Shown one piece after another: positions 26,201 through 41,200 of a DNA stretch of 64,000 nt. The stretch's first letter is position 1, and every line of letters begins with the position of its first letter. Source of the stretch: Histidinibacterium aquaticum (GTDB lineage Bacteria; Pseudomonadota; Alphaproteobacteria; Rhodobacterales; Rhodobacteraceae). Made by a program: the position numbers and the translations under genes. Below the pieces are notes generated by a model. It was given only the letters and a program-made list of their open reading frames with translations, did not search any database and was not told the origin of the DNA. Where the stretch lies: positions 837,451-901,450 of the forward strand of contig NZ_VYQE01000002.1 of the NCBI RefSeq assembly GCF_008710275.1, written 5' to 3'.

Positions 26201-29200
26201 TGCCGCCCGGCGCGCTGTCGGCCACCGCGCGGCGGCGCAGGTTGTCCGAAGCGATCAGCAGGCCGGTGTCACCGAAGACCACGTCATCGCCGCCCCCGCT
26301 GGAGATGCTGTCGGCACCGGCGCCGGCCAGGATCCAGTCGCGGCCGTTGCCGCCGGTGACCTTGTCGTTCCCGCCTTCGGCGTTTCGGACCGTGAAGACC
26401 TCGACCACGGCGCCGAGCGCCATGAGGTGCCGGGTGCCCGACTGTTGAGTGATCTCTCCGAAATCGGCGACGACGGTGGCGCTTCCGCCGGTCCGAATGG
26501 TGTCGTCACCGGCCGCCGCCAGCGCGTCACCCGTCGCCGTGTTCAGCGCCGAGAGGTCGGCCTCGGTCACGATCGACAGCATGTCCGGCCCCGGAGCATC
26601 GTAGAAGCCGAGCGTATAGCGCAGTCCGTTGTCGCCGTAGATGTGATCGCTAGAGGAGCCGCCGTCGATCTCGTCCGCTCCGGAGCCGCCGAGCAACTGG
26701 TCTGCTCCGGCCCCGCCGAGGATCGTGTCGTTACCCGCGCCGCCGAAGGCGATGACCGCTCCCGTGGCCGCCTTGGCGTCGATCATATCGTCGCCGCTGG
26801 AGGCGAAGGACAGCGCGTCGAAGCTGCGTGCATCGGCCGCTCCGACGCCGTAGCGACGGCCATCCTGGTCGGTGTCGCCGAACAGGATGAGCCCGCGCTC
26901 CGTTCCGCCTGCGCGGCCTTTTCCGGTCAGCTGCAGCAGGTCGCCACCGCCACCGCCGTGCACGATGGTCACGGCGCCCGCGGCGGTGCTGTCGATGTCC
27001 AGCTCGTCGTCGCCGCTGCCCAGCATGACCTCGAGAAGGTCCACGTCGCTGTAGGTCAGACCAGCGCCGAAGACGGTCTTCTCGTCGTTACGGGCGGTGA
27101 AGACGATGTCGTTGGTCCCCATGCCGAGGCCCGTCAATCTCCGCTCGGTCAGGGTGCCCGTGCGGCCCGTCGTATTTCCGGCATCGAACACGAAGACCCG
27201 GTCGAGGTCGTCAGGCGACGCCTCCGCCTTGCTGACGTCCGGGAGAGCGATATCGCTTTCGTCGGGGAGCGTGATGCCGCTGCTGACGGAACGGTCGACG
27301 CCCGGCTTCACACCACCGATGAATTCGATGGGCCCACGAATGGCATCGAGCGTCTGGTCCTGCTCTCCAACGAGGACCGGAACGATGTCGAGGCCGAACG
27401 GCACATCGCCACCGATTGTCACGGTGTCGTCGCCCGCGCCGCCAATCAGCTGGGTCGCGACGCCCGCCGCGGTCCCGAGGACGAAGAAGCGGTCGTTGCC
27501 CTGCATGCCGTCGACTTCGAAGAGTTCGACCTCATTGTACTCGATTTCCCGGCCGCCGCCGTAGATGCGGTCGGCCATTATGACGTAGGTCTCGTCCGCC
27601 GCCGTGCCGAGGATGATGATCCGGTCCTGCCCGGCGCCGCCGTTGATATCGACCTTGGCGTTCGCCGCGTACTGGATCTGGTCATCCCCTTCGCCGCCAT
27701 CGAGCTCGGTCACATCGGACGCGGTCAGTCCCGACCCTTGCAGCAGGAACGAACGGACGACGAAGGAGTCCTGCCCGTCCTCACCGAAAAGCTTGAGCAA
27801 CCGGCCGTTGGAGTAGATGTCGAAGGAGTCGTCCCCGTCTCCGCCATAGATCTCCATGCGTTCGGACGTCCCGCGGGAGAGGAAGCCCTCGGTCGTGTGC
27901 TGAGTGCTGATCTCGTCGCCCGGCGCGACCTGGGGCGCGACCCGGTCGGTCCCGAAGAGCTGGCCTATCCGGAAATTGTCGGCGCCTTCGCCGGCGTGGA
28001 TCCTTACGACGGCAGAGGTATCGTCGCTGTAGAAGAAGTCGTCGCCGCGCCGCGTGTGGATATCGATCCCGCCGTTGAGCTTCGCGTCGTAGTCGATCCG
28101 CTCGTAGGGTCCCTGCATCGGGCCGGCGACCGCATCGTTGAGCAGCGCGATGAAGTTGGCCCGCAGGAGCACATCGTCGGCCGCGCCGTCGCGGCCGTTG
28201 ATCGTCAGCGTGTCGATGCCGTCCGCCACGGCACCGGTGTCGGCGATGCTCACGCGGTATCCGACCGCCGCGGAATGCCGGTTCACGACATAGCTGTCAC
28301 CGCCGCCCTGGCCGTCCACGAAGAAGCGTTCGGTCCGGTTGTTGAGCGACGTCAGGGTGAAGCTGTCCGCGCCGTCACCCAGCTCCATCGTCACCCGGCC
28401 GAGGATCTCCACCGGCGTGACGGTCACGGTGTCCGCACCGTCGCCCGTCCGCGCCGCGATGTCGTCGGCCACCAGCCGTCCCTGCACGTCGAGCGTACCG
28501 CCGCCGCCTCCGAGGGCGACGTCGAGGGCCAGTGTGCCGTCGACGAGAGCTTCGCCAGCCGGATCGATCAGGAGTTCGTCACCGGCAGTCAGCCGCGCCC
28601 TGGTGGGGGTCGTGCCGTAGTTGGCCGCATCCACATCGATCGTACCCGAGACGGTGAGCTTGGTACCGGCCTCGAGCGTCAGCGCCTCCCCCGCCCCGCC
28701 GTCAGTCACGAGCACGTCGGTGACCACGTCGAGAGTCTCATCGACAGTGATAGACAAGACCTCGCCCGCACGCGCCCCGAAGGCGCCGAACCATTCCTCC
28801 GAAACCCGCAGGGTGCCCGCCGCGGAAATCTGCGCCCGGCTCACGACGTCCAATGCCAGCTGGCGGGCGTCGATCCGCAGGGCCTTGTCGGAGGCCCCGA
28901 TATCGCTGGCGGCGAGCCGCAGCCTGTCGGTAGTCACCGCGGCCGCATCGTCGTTGCGGGCGTTAAGCAGCGCGCCACCGACCTGCATCGAGACCACGTT
29001 GAAGGCCGCCACGTCCTGCAGTCGCAATGTGCCCGCGGAGCTCATCCAGATGTCGTTCACCGCTCGCGCGATGACGGTGCCTGCGGGATCGGTCAGTTCG
29101 ACGTCCAGCGGAGTCGCCTCTGAGCCGATGTTCACCTCGGTGCTCTCGAGCACGAGGCTCCCGGCCCGCAGGGTTTCGCCCGTCTTTCCCTGGATCGAGC

Positions 29201-32200
29201 CTCGGGCGAGAATGTCGGCGGTGCCGTCGACCTCGAGGGTTCCTGACAGGGCGAAGATGTCGAAGTGGCGCACGGCCATGTCGCCGCCCACCGTTCCGAG
29301 GACGCCGTCGATCGTGTCGATCTCGATGCGGTTCGTCTGCGTGCCGAAGTCGCCCCCGGTGGAGACGTTCAGGGTCGCCGTGATGATGTCACGGCTCGGC
29401 GCGGTCGCATCGTCGTCCGAGGCGTCGAGGACCGAGCCAGTCACGTCCAGGTCGACGCTGACCACGGCCTCGATGCGGCCGATGGAGAGATCGGAATCGG
29501 AGCCGAAGAAGAGCTTGCCGCCGATCTGCGCCTGCTCGATGGTCACGGCCGCGCCCGTCTGGGTGACGAAGGCGTCCCGACCGCTCTGCAGATAGATCAG
29601 AGTATCCGCCTCCAGTTCCAGTTCGAACGCATCGTCTGCCGCGCCGATCAGACCGTTCGCGGCGAGGCTGACATAGCCGGATCCCGAGACCTTCGTCTCG
29701 CCCGAGTGCATCAGGTCGCCGCTCGAAAGGAGCCGCAGGAAACCACCGACGGTCGCGCGTTCGACCTGCAGCGCATTGCCGTCCAGGCTGACGCCGGCCA
29801 GGCCGTCGGCCTGGAGATCGAGGACGACGTCGGCAGACCTCGTCGTGGAGCGCAGGTTCACGTCGTCGAAGGGCTGGGCCGAGACCCGCAGGACCGTGCG
29901 CAGATCGCGGACGATATCGCCGTTCTGCACAGTCACGGCATCGGTCACTTCGTCGAACCGGATCGCGTCGTCATCGTCGAAGGCGGCCCAGTCCGAAACG
30001 GTGTCGCCGTCGCCGTCCACGTCGGTGAGCGCCGTGAAGTCGATATCGGCGGGGGTCAGCGTGATGGAGCCGTTATCGACGCGCTCGTACATCCGATAGA
30101 CGGGAACCGGAGATCCTCCGGAAAGCTCCGCGTCCGGCCAGTTCCCCCAGACGACCAACACCTGACCCTCGGCGATGGTGACCGGACTATCGGTGTCGCG
30201 GGTGGTGAAAACCATCTCCACGACCGACCAGTCGGAACCGGCGAAGTCATCCGCGCTCGGTTGCTTGTCGTCGGAGAGCGACGTTCCCTCGTAGCGATAG
30301 AGCCGATGAACGACGTCGGTGATGTCCTGGGCCTGCAACTGGCGGCGCTGCGTCTGGAGTTCTTCCCGCTTTGAGATCTCCTCGATCGTCAGACTGTCGT
30401 CGCTCGTGCCGAGCGGCACCGTCCAGTCCAGATCGACCGGCTCGGTCAGACGTCCCACGTCTCCGCCGGTCGCGTCGGCGGACCGTGCGATGATGTGGAC
30501 CTCGCGCGCGGTGATGTTGCTGTTCTCGACCGCGACGGAGGCTCCGACGTTGACCGCGTTGACCTTGATCAGCGGATAGAGCTTGGACACCACGCCCGAA
30601 GAGATCGCGGCGTTGAGTTCGCCGATGTCGTCGAGCCGCGCATCGATCGCGGCATCGCGCGCGTCTCCCTCGAGATAGAGCGTCTCGATGTAGCTGGCCT
30701 TGCGCGCCTCGCCCTTAATTTTCTCGTGCAGACCGCCAAAGCGGAAATCGAGAGAGCTCTCGATACGGTCGACCAGGGACTGGCCGTAGTCCGAGCCGAG
30801 GAGCGAGGCGAAGCTGCCATCCTCGACGGCGGTCGTGACGTTCGCGCCGTTCAGCACGAGGGCCAATAGGTCGTCGTACCCGGCGGCATCCGAGGCGATA
30901 GACCCTTGGGCAGCCGCCCGGACGACATCGATGTAGTCGACAAGGTCCTGGTGCGCGACGGACCACAGCTGGGTGTGAAGTGTGCCGAAACGCAGGAGTG
31001 CGTCCTCGACGAATTCCGCGCGCTTCTCCGCGACTTCTTCAGTCGTCAGCGAGGGGTCCAGCGCGGCGACCAGGTCCTGAATGTAATCCTGGAACCCCTG
31101 CAGCGCCTCCAGTTCCGGGACGACCGCCTTGTCGGCCACCGCCTGGGTGTGGATCAGCTCGATATACTCGCGAGCCGCGGTGCCGCTTGCCAGGTCCGTG
31201 CCACGCAGCGTGGCGTGAAGGGCGCCGAAGCGGGTTTCCAGCGCGTAGCCGATCTCGCGCGACAGCTCTTCGTCGCGGGCGTCGGCGTAGGTCTCGAGGT
31301 CCTGCAGCGGCTCTTCACCTGCCGGCGCCTCCATCCAGATCCGGTCGTAGTACTCGTTGTAGAGACGGTCATCGACGACAGGCTTGTCCCAGTTCTCGGC
31401 GTGGATTTCCGAGAACTTGCTCTCGATGGCGTCCTTGATCTCGTCCAGCGTCCGGGTCTCGCCCTCGCGCGAGTGCAGGTCCTTGGCGTATTCGTCGAAC
31501 CGCTCCAGGGTGCGGAGTTCCTCGGCAACCGGCCCGGACTGATCGCCCTCGGCCCTGAAGATATTGACGTATTCAAGGTAGAGCTGATGCTCTTCGCGGA
31601 CTTCGGCGTCCAGCTGCGCACCGATGATCGCGCGGCCCGCATCGTCGCCCAGTCCCATCTTGGCCAGGTAGGCCTGCAGGCGGGCCTCGGTCAGGCCGTT
31701 ATCGTTCTCCAGGTTGAAGTCGAGGATGGAACCGTCCTGCGCGGTCAGCACCACGATCCCCTCGGGCGACCCGATCGAGATGCCGGTGTCGCCGTCCGCG
31801 CTGGCGAAAGAGGTGTCGATCTTCTCCGGAGCCACGAGGTGCATATCCCCCGCGATCTCGGTCAGGTAGATGTCGCCCCTGGCCGCGGCCGCGACGCCGC
31901 CGTCGACCGCGCCATCGTTCGTGTCGATCCCGATCGCGCTGCCCGCCGTACCGATGGTCCCCTTGCTGGCCTGAAGCTCGACACGGTCGCCGCTGAGCAG
32001 CGCCGACGAGTTCTTCGCCGTGATCCCCTGCTGGGCAATGACCGTGACATCGCCCGCGCGGGCCTCGCCGCGCTTGATGACGGTGCGGCCGTTGTCGTTG
32101 AATTCCGAACCGACGCGGACGCGGATATCGCCGGTGTCGGCGATCACGTCCATTTCGTAGACCTCTGCCCCTTCGAGGTTGACCACGGTGATGTCGACGC

Positions 32201-35200
32201 CCCGACCGGCGTGGATCGCCTGCAGGCTGCCCTGGATCGAGGTTCCGTCCTCATGGCTGATCTGGCCCCAGCGCGATGGATTGCTCGCATCCTCGAGACC
32301 GTTCAGCGTGATCGTTCCGTCCGCCGAGCCGATGATGTTGCCGGCCAGGTGCATGTCGCCGACGCTGTTGATGATGATCTCGGGCGGCAGACCGTCGTTG
32401 AGGAAGCCTACGTCGATCGCGTGGTCGCCACGGACACCGACATCCCAGAACTTCTTCTCGCCGAAGGTGTTGGTCGTCTTGTTCCAGACAGTCTTCTTCT
32501 TCATGTAGCCGCCGCCGGTGGTCCAGCGTTCGACCTCGGTGGTGCTGTTCTTGAAGTCGGAGTCGTACCAGCCCTCTTCCCGGTCCGTCTTGAAGTTTTC
32601 CGGCACATCCGCCGGATCGAGCTTTACGAATTCGTCGAAGCCGGCCTTCAGGCTCCCGTCGGCCTCGAAGATATCCTCGAGAAGGTAGTCGGCCTCGGTC
32701 GGCCCGTCGTCGGTCGGAGTGAACCTGTAGACCGCCTTGTCCGGATCGTTCACGCTGCGCACGAGGTCGTTGGCGACCAGTCGCACCTCGCTGTTGCGCA
32801 GGTTGCGATAGTCCACGAAGGCCTCGACGTTGTTGCTGAACTCCGTCGAACTGGTGCCGTAGGGCGGTTCCCAGCCGGCTCCATTGCCAGAGAGCCGGTC
32901 GGCCGTGTCGATGCCCTGGCTTTCCAGGAGGCGGCTCTCATCCAGAACTTCGGTGTTCTCGGAGAAGGTCGTCCCGTCGCCGGCCGAGAAATCGAAGAAG
33001 AGATTGAAGGTCTTCACGTACTTCGTCGTGACCGTCTCGGTGATCGACGCCTGACCCTCGGTCCACGTGTAGTAGATACCCTCGGTCGGGGTGTAGACGG
33101 TGACGTCGCTGAGAGTGGCGGCATCGGAATAGACCAGCCGCCCGCTCGTCGCGTCCTTCGTCCCGGTCTGCACCGTCTTCGTCGGCGAACCGTCGTTGTA
33201 GGTATAGGTCGTTCGGACGACCGTGTCGTCACCGCCTTTGAGCGTATCGGTTATGGTGATCGTGCCCTGGCGGTCGACCGAGGCGTCGATGCCCTCGACG
33301 ATCAGCTGCTCGTCGGAAAGGTTGAGAACCGTGACGTCCGGATAGCCCGCCGCGACTTTGATCTGGCCCGAGCCGGTGCTGTAGATGTCGCCGGTGATAT
33401 CGATCCGACCGCCACCGAAGCGCATCGGGTCCAGGACGATGGCGTTCAGAGCCGCGTCCCAGCGCCCGCGGATCGGCAGCGACAGACCGGTTTCTGGAGA
33501 TGTGAAGCTGATGGTGCTGAAGGCAGACCGATTGTCTTCGTTCACCAGCAGAGTCGTCTGGTTCGGCGGAATGAAATTCTCGTCGATCTTGATGTAGGCA
33601 TCCTGAACGCCGCTCTGCAGCAGGCCGTTCACATTGACGTAGGTCGCGACGATCGAGATCGCACCGTTCGCAACGACGCTCGACGACTTGTTGAAGCGCG
33701 AGGCGTCGAGCGCCGCGAGCCAATTGTTCTGGTCAGCGCTATTCTTGCTCGTGTCCTGATCGATGATCTGTGTCTTGCGCGAGGGCAGCGTGTCGTCCGT
33801 CGTGGCGACGAGCATGTCGTTCAGACCGCCGTAGTCCCGCGGATTGCCGCCCGCGTGGTACCAATCCGTCGTGACCTGGAAATCGCCGCCGGACTCGATG
33901 TCGACCGTCTGGGCAAGGACCTGTCCGCTCACGCGGATCGCGGCGACAGCGTTGCTCAGTTCCGCGGCGCCCTCTTCGTTCACGACCGACCCGAGGATGT
34001 AGAGATCCGGTGCGACCTTCGGGATCGTCCGTTCCTGTCCCTCCGGTAGACTCTCGTTCTGGACCGCGAGGTACTCGTCCAGATCCGTGAAGTAGTCGTA
34101 GTAGCTCTGGGCGCGGGTCTGGATGCTGATGAGCAGTTTGGCCTCATCGCCCGAGCCCGAGTTGGCGGTGATGCCGGCGTCGTTGACGTAGACGTTGCCC
34201 GGCGTGAATTCGACGTAATCGCCCGATGCCGTGACCTTGCTCACGGTCGCGTCGTCGATGACGACGTCACCGATCCGGGTCATCATGTGCAGATCCGACA
34301 GGACGCGTACCTTGGGATCGGCATTCGCCCGCAGCACTCCGGCCGCCACCAGTCCCGAGTAGTTCGCCCCCGGCGCGTCGCTCTCGATGAAGATCGAGCC
34401 CGGCGACACGATGATGTCGGGGATCTGCAGGAACGCGGTTTCGAAGCTGTTCTGAAGAATGCCCTCCTCGCCCGGAGGCTCGATACCGAGATCGGCCATC
34501 TGCTGCTCGATCTGGATCAGCTGCGCCTCGTAGCGCGCCAGAGCGTCGACGTTGCCCTGGTGATCGGCGATCCAGTCGAGCACCTGCTCGTAGTGCGCGA
34601 AGAGCAGGGTCGAGAGCGACCCGACGCTGATCGTCGGCTCGGCGATGGCGTCGGGGCGCACCACGACGATCTGCTTGTCCAGGATCTCGCCAAGGAAATC
34701 GACCTCGCTGGAGCCGCGCACGGCCGCCTCCGGATCCGTGGGCTCGGCCGTGCCGAGGTCCACCCAGTCGGAGGTCGTGAAATTGGCATGGCTCATGACC
34801 ACCGCGCTCGGCTCGGTGTCCGAGCCACCCACGAAGCGGTAGTAATGGCCCACTGTGCCTGTCGCCGTGTTCTCGGAGGCCTGTTCGAACAGGACGATGT
34901 CGCCGTTGAACAGATCGACCGCCATACGGGACGTGTCCATGTAACCGATGACGTATTCCGACTCTACCGCCAGGCCCTGGTCGACCTTTTCTTGCGAGGT
35001 CAGCTTGCGCGAAGTCTCACCCGGAGCGAGGCCGTCCAGCGCCCCCTTCCAGTCGCCCGAGCCGAGGATGCTCTTGGCATAGCCCACCTGGTAGAGCGTA
35101 TCGGAATTCGCGCCGGCGAGCAGTTCGGCCGTCGAGTCGATCGACACCGTCCTCCGGACTCTGTCGGTGCTGTAGTCCTTGACCGGGTAGCCATACGGCG

Positions 35201-38200
35201 GAACGGCCACCACCGCGACGGCGCCGTCGTTGAACTCGTCGATGATCCCCCGCTCGGCCGAGAGGAACATGTTGCCGGAGCTCTTGATCACGCTGTCGCC
35301 GCGGACGTTCACCTCGGAGCTCAGCTCGTGCTTGTTCTCGATCATCGCCACGCCGATGCTGAGGCTGGCCGAGATCGCGCTGCCGTTGGCATCGCCCGAC
35401 GTGAAAAGCTTGTTCGCGAAGCCGTTGGCCTTGCCGCCGTGGAGGCTGACGGTCTTGCCGAAGATGAAGCTGTCGTCGACATCGACCGCGGTCGTGCTGT
35501 TGGTGAACGACTTGGCCGTCACGCCGAAGCTGGCCGTCACGAGACCGGTCTGGAAGACCGCCGCGTCGGAGACCGCCTCGAGCCGTGCCCGCGTCTCGAT
35601 CTCGACATCGCCGCTCCGGTTGACGATGCGCGCGCCCTTCATCTTGACCCGCGTATCGGCGTCGATGTCGACCTTGGAGGTCGCGACCGCGATCCCGCCC
35701 AGGCCGGAACCGGCGTTGACCTCGACTGCGTCGAAGGCGCCGTGGTCGGACAGTGCCCGGATCATCACCTTGGCCGGAGCCGTGTAGTTCCCCAGACCTT
35801 CGATCTCGACGTTGCCGAGATCGACCACCGACGAGAGCTTGTCGTCGTTGGTTCCGAGCTGCGCATTCGAGCCGAGAATGGACATCCCGAAGAGGCTCGC
35901 CGAACCGGAGGCGACGTTGTTCGTCTCCGTGTAGGCCGACGAGGGATTGTTCACGATCAGCTGCTTCTCGACGCTGTTGTTCGTGAAGATGTCGACCAGT
36001 CGCGCCCGCACGGTCGTGACGGCATCCGGTTCGCCGGCCTTGTCGTAGAACTCGACCCGCGTGTCGCCGAACGAATTGAGCGTCAGCGATGCCCCCGCCC
36101 CCGATGCGACGGCAAGAGTATTGGCGTCGGCCCCACCGTCGGCGGCCCGCTCCGCGCTCGCAGCGAGCGTGAGGAAGGTAGCCTCGATCGTGCTGCCGTC
36201 TTCGACCCGGACGGCGGCGGTCGCCGCTTCCTCGACCACGCTGACGGCCCCGACCGCGGCAAAGCCGCCGCCGCCGCCGGCCGTGGTAGCCGTGAACATG
36301 TCGACATCGACGCTCGCGCGAATGTTGACGTAGGCGCCGTCGAGCTTCGAGTTGCCCGTAATGTAGACGCCCGCGTCGATGTCCTGGCCGTGGCCCGCGA
36401 AAGTCGTGGCATGCATCGCGCCGATGGCGCCGAGGCCGGCGCTCACGCCCGTGGTTGAGGCCCTGAGGAACGCCTCGTAGCGCGCGGTCACGTCCAATTC
36501 GGAACCGGCCAGAAGCGACGCGTCCTCGACGTAGGTCTCCACCAGGCCGTTGGCGCGGGCCTTCGTGACGTTCGTCACGACGCCCACCGCACCGACCGAG
36601 ACGCCCGTGCCGCCGGTCTCGGTAATGTCGAGATCGGATTTCGCGCCGATATCGATCTTGTCGGCCGAGATCGTACCGCGCTTCGCCCGGGCGACGACGG
36701 AAGAGGTATGGGTGCTGTTCATCACGGCGGCGCCGACGGCTACCGCACCCGCGGAGATGTTGACGATCTTCGAAGACATCTCGACGGACTCGCTGGCGTC
36801 CACCGTCACGGTGCCGCCGGCTTGGGCGAGCTTGGCCCGCCCGCCCAGATCGATCTCGGCCTCGACGTCATTGTCCGCCTTCAGGGTGACTTCCACACCC
36901 CCGCCCGCGGCGCCAATCCCCGCCGCCACGGCGAGGCCCAGGGCGGAGAGACCGTTCATCCAGCTTTCCTGATCAGCCGAAACCGTCACGTCGCGACCGG
37001 CGTCGATGGAGTCGCCGTCTGCCGCCGTCCCGGTGATCCGGGACTCCACGGTATTCGCCACTTCGACGCGGAGAATATTGACGTTGAGGCTGAGCGTGCC
37101 GATGCCGCCGGAGATGGCGACGCCATCCATCGTGTTGCCGCTGTCGTTGATCAGATCATTGGTCTCGACGGTGCTGTCCGACGTGGCACTGATCACCACG
37201 TCCCGGCCCGTCTCGATGGCGGAGTCCTGAACCAACGTCGCCGTCGTGACCGCGTTGTCGACGTGGATGCCGATGCCGGCCACTGCGGCTGCGCCACCAA
37301 CGCCGATGGCAATCGCGACGGAACCCGCCGCGGCGTAGACGCTATGGATCTCGGTCGAGTCCGCGGTGATCAGGACGTCGCGCGCTGCGTCCAGGACGCT
37401 GCCCACGACATCGACGCGTGTCGCGTGCGTGCCGATGTCTTCACCGATGGTGCTCTCGACGATCGAGACCCCGATCGAGCCCGCCCCCGCAACCCCGCCG
37501 CCGGAGACCGCGACCGCAGCGGAGATGACGAAGGCCTTGGAGGTGGTGGTGCTCGTCGCTCCGAGCACGATGTCGCGCTTGATGTCGTCGAAGGGTCCCG
37601 GATGGGCCGGATCGCTGCTCGGGTCCGGACCGACCACACTGATCCGGGCGTTTTCGACCCTGACCTTTGTTTCGTTGGCGATCTCGTTGTCCGCCCTGGC
37701 GCCCGCACCGGCGAAGGCGAAGCCGCCGACTGCGCCGAAGGATGCGGCGATCGATGCGGCGGCGGCGATGCTCTCGGCCTCCGTTCCGTTGTTCGCCGTG
37801 ACCGTGACGCGCCCCTGCCGCCCTGTTCCGGAGGTCGGGTCCTCGGGGATCCCCGCCACGACGAGCGGGCGCTCGGCAGAGGCCAGCGTGACGTCGGAGA
37901 TGGTCGCGGTTGTATCGGACTGGACGTCGTTCTCTGCGATGGCGGCGCCGATGGAGATCGCGAGCCCAACCCCGCTCGGAGCCACGGCAACCGCGACCGC
38001 GGCGCCGATCGCGCGACTGTAGGCGTCGGAGGTGTCATTGGCCGTAACGGCGAGGGTGCCGACCTGAAGCATGGTCGGGCTGTCGGGCGGCGAGACGGTC
38101 CGTTCGACGCGCGCCGCCGTATCGAACCGCAACGTGTTGTAGACCCCCGAGCCCGCCGCGGCGACCGAGCCCGATACGTATGTCGAGACGGCGACCGCTG

Positions 38201-41200
38201 CCGCGGCCGCATCGCCCTCGCCGGAGATGTCGGCCTTGTTGGTCGCGCTCACTTCGACGTCGCCACTGGCGGTGACATAGGCGTCGCGGATCGTCGCCGT
38301 GACCGGGAAGGCGGCCAGGGTCGAGCCGTCGTCGGAGAGGTTTCCAACCCGGTTGGTCACCACCGCGCCGCCGATGCCTGCCGCGCCGGCGCCGAAGCCC
38401 GAAGCGCCGACAGATACAGCAACTGCAACGACTTGCGCGTCGATCTTCACGTCGTTCAGGGATTCAACCGTGACCGACCCGGCAGTCAGTTCCGCGATGT
38501 CCGACAACTCGGCGACGGTCCGGCCGGAAATGAGATTCCGGGCGTCGGCTCCCGCTCCGGCCAACGCCAGGGCGAAGTCCTTCGAACCCGCGACAGAGAC
38601 GGCTGCGGCGACGCTGATCGCCTGGATGTTCAGTTTCTTGTCGCTGGCAGGATCGTCCGTCGAGGCGACAACCGACACCGAGCCGCTACCGACGTCGATA
38701 GCCTCATCCGCGGCGAAACCGGTGACGCGGGCGACGGTCTCGGCCCTGATCGTGTTGTTGGCGATGCCCGCAGAGACGGCGAGCGCGAGACTGAAACCGG
38801 TCGAGGCCGCCACCGAGACGGCGGCGGCTCCGACGCCGGAATAGATGTCGACAAGGTTCAGGGCCTCGACCTCGATCGCCCCCGCCGTGATCCTGTTGGT
38901 CGTGCTGTCGGCCCCATCGATCTCCGCACGGACCGAAGCCGCCCCCTCGTTGACGGCGACGGCCCCTGCCCCGGCCAGCGAAATGCCCACCGTGCTGGAG
39001 GCGGCGACGGCGACCGAGGCGGCGACAACGTCGGCGCGGATGCTCTGATCGGACCGCGCCTTGACCGAAAGCGTCCCGTCCGTGTCGACCGAGCTGTCGA
39101 CGACACGCGCAACGACGTCGAAACCATCGCTTTCGCCAAGACCGGCCGGCTGCTCGTCGAGACCGGTGGTGTTGTTGACCGCCACAGCGACACCGATCGA
39201 CCCGGCCCCGCCGGAGGCCCCGGTCTGCACGCCGACCGCGACCCCGACGACGACCGCGTGTATCGTCGCATTGCCAGTCGCGAGGACCGCGACGCTGTCC
39301 GCGTCGGTGATCGAGGCACCGTCGACCAGAGCATAGGTTGCCCCGCCGATCGTGTTGCCGCTTCCCGCGCCACCGCCCGCGAAGGCGATGCGGCCCCCAG
39401 CGCTGACGGCCACGGAGGCTGCCACCGAGACGGAGGTGATGTTCGCCGAGTTCGTGGCCTGCACCAGCACCTTGTTCTCGCGGTCGTCTCCGGCCGCGCC
39501 GATGACCGTACCGCCCATCCGAGCGCCCGTTTCCGTCTCGATCCGGTTGACGCCGGCTGCAAAGCCCACGGCCCCGGAAATCGAGGCGGAGACCGCAGCC
39601 GCGGCGCCGACGGCGATGGTGGTGATCGTAGTGCTGTTGTCCGCCGTGACCGCGAGATCGCCTTCGCCGGTCAGCTCGACCGTCGCCCCCTCGGCAATCT
39701 CCGCGACCGCACTGCTGTCGATCTTCGCGTAGGCGATCGTACCGCCCACCGCCACGGCGACGGCCGAACCCATCCCGACACCGACCCCCGCGCCGACGGA
39801 CACCGTCGTCACCGAGCTCGAGTCGTCCGCCGCGACCTTCAGACCGGCGCTGTGGCCCGTGGCGGTGTCAGAGACGGCGTCATCGGTGCTCGACATCTTG
39901 AACGTCACGCCGTCGCCCACGCGCGAGGATACCTCCCGCTGGATAAGGGTGTAGGCCAGGTTGAAGCCGATGCCGACCATCTTCGACCCGCCGATGGCGG
40001 CGGTGATGTTCACCATCTGGGCGTTCTCGGTGACGAGCGCGTCGAGGGACGTCTCCTCAAAGACGTTGCTCGGCAGACCGTCGAAGGCCTCCGCCCGTGC
40101 GCCGCTGGCCGGTGTCCCCTCGGGCGCCTTCGCTCCGGCCTGGATCGTCGCGCTTCCGCGGATATCTGCGGTCAGGGGACCCGAGACGGATGCCGTGACC
40201 GACCGCAGGTTCGAAACCGTGCCGACAGCGACACCGACACCGCCGTAGTTCAGACCGATGCCGGCGGCGCCGGCGATCGAGGTGATGGTGCTGCTGTCCT
40301 GGGCAGTCACCACGAGGTCGTCGAGCGACCAGCTCCGGGCCGCCGCCGGGGCGACGGTGACCGAGACGTCGCCTTTCAAATCGGTCACGCCGACCGAGCC
40401 GCCGAACGCGAAGCCACCGCCGCCCGCCCCGCCGATCGCGATGGTGACGAGCTGCTGCAGAGCCCGCGCGGTGAGCGAGGTCTGGCCGTCCCCGGTCGTG
40501 AAGGTGCCATCGCTCGCAACCGATCCCGTGCGCAGGACACCGTTGACCTTGACTGCAGTCGGCGTGTTCACGAGGTTCACCCCGACGCCCGCGCCGCCGG
40601 CCCCGCCCTTGGCTCCGGCGGCAATAGCCACGGCGCCGGCGAGGGCGACGAAATCGCCTTCCTGAGACGCGATGATCCGGGTGTCCCCGTCCGCGGTCAG
40701 GCTGCTGCCGTCGTCGATCATGATCGACGCGCCCACGTCCTGCCGGTTAACCGCTGCGCTGCCGGCAAGGGCGACCTTGCGCGCGCCCGCCGCGCCGAGC
40801 GCGATGGTCAGCTGTGTCGCGTCGCCGTAGGCCGAGACGTCGATGTCGCCATCGACCGTCGCGAAGGTGCTGTCGGATATGACAACCTCCGTCCCGCGCT
40901 GCGTGCCCTGCGCATCCGGCTCGGAGTAGCCTCGCTCGGCGACGTTGACGGCGACCGCCACGCCCACCGCCGCGGAACCGAGGCTGATGGCCGCGCCGCC
41001 AGCGACGGCATTCATGTAGGTCAGGTCGAAGGCGCCGGCGGCGAGGGAATCCGTCCGCAGATCGACCGTGTCGATGTCGACCGTCGTGCTGTTGCCGAGG
41101 TAATTGACAGAAACCATCCCGACACCCGCACCGCCGCTGGTGCCCGTCGATCCGGCGATGCCGGCCGCAATCGTGTCGAACCGCGCGGCGTTGACCGCCG

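Noticed and set aside
23750..26780. A CRISPR-like array
   Set aside because: The regular spacing of about 170 bases is a coding repeat with diverged DNA; no short identical repeats with unique spacers are present.
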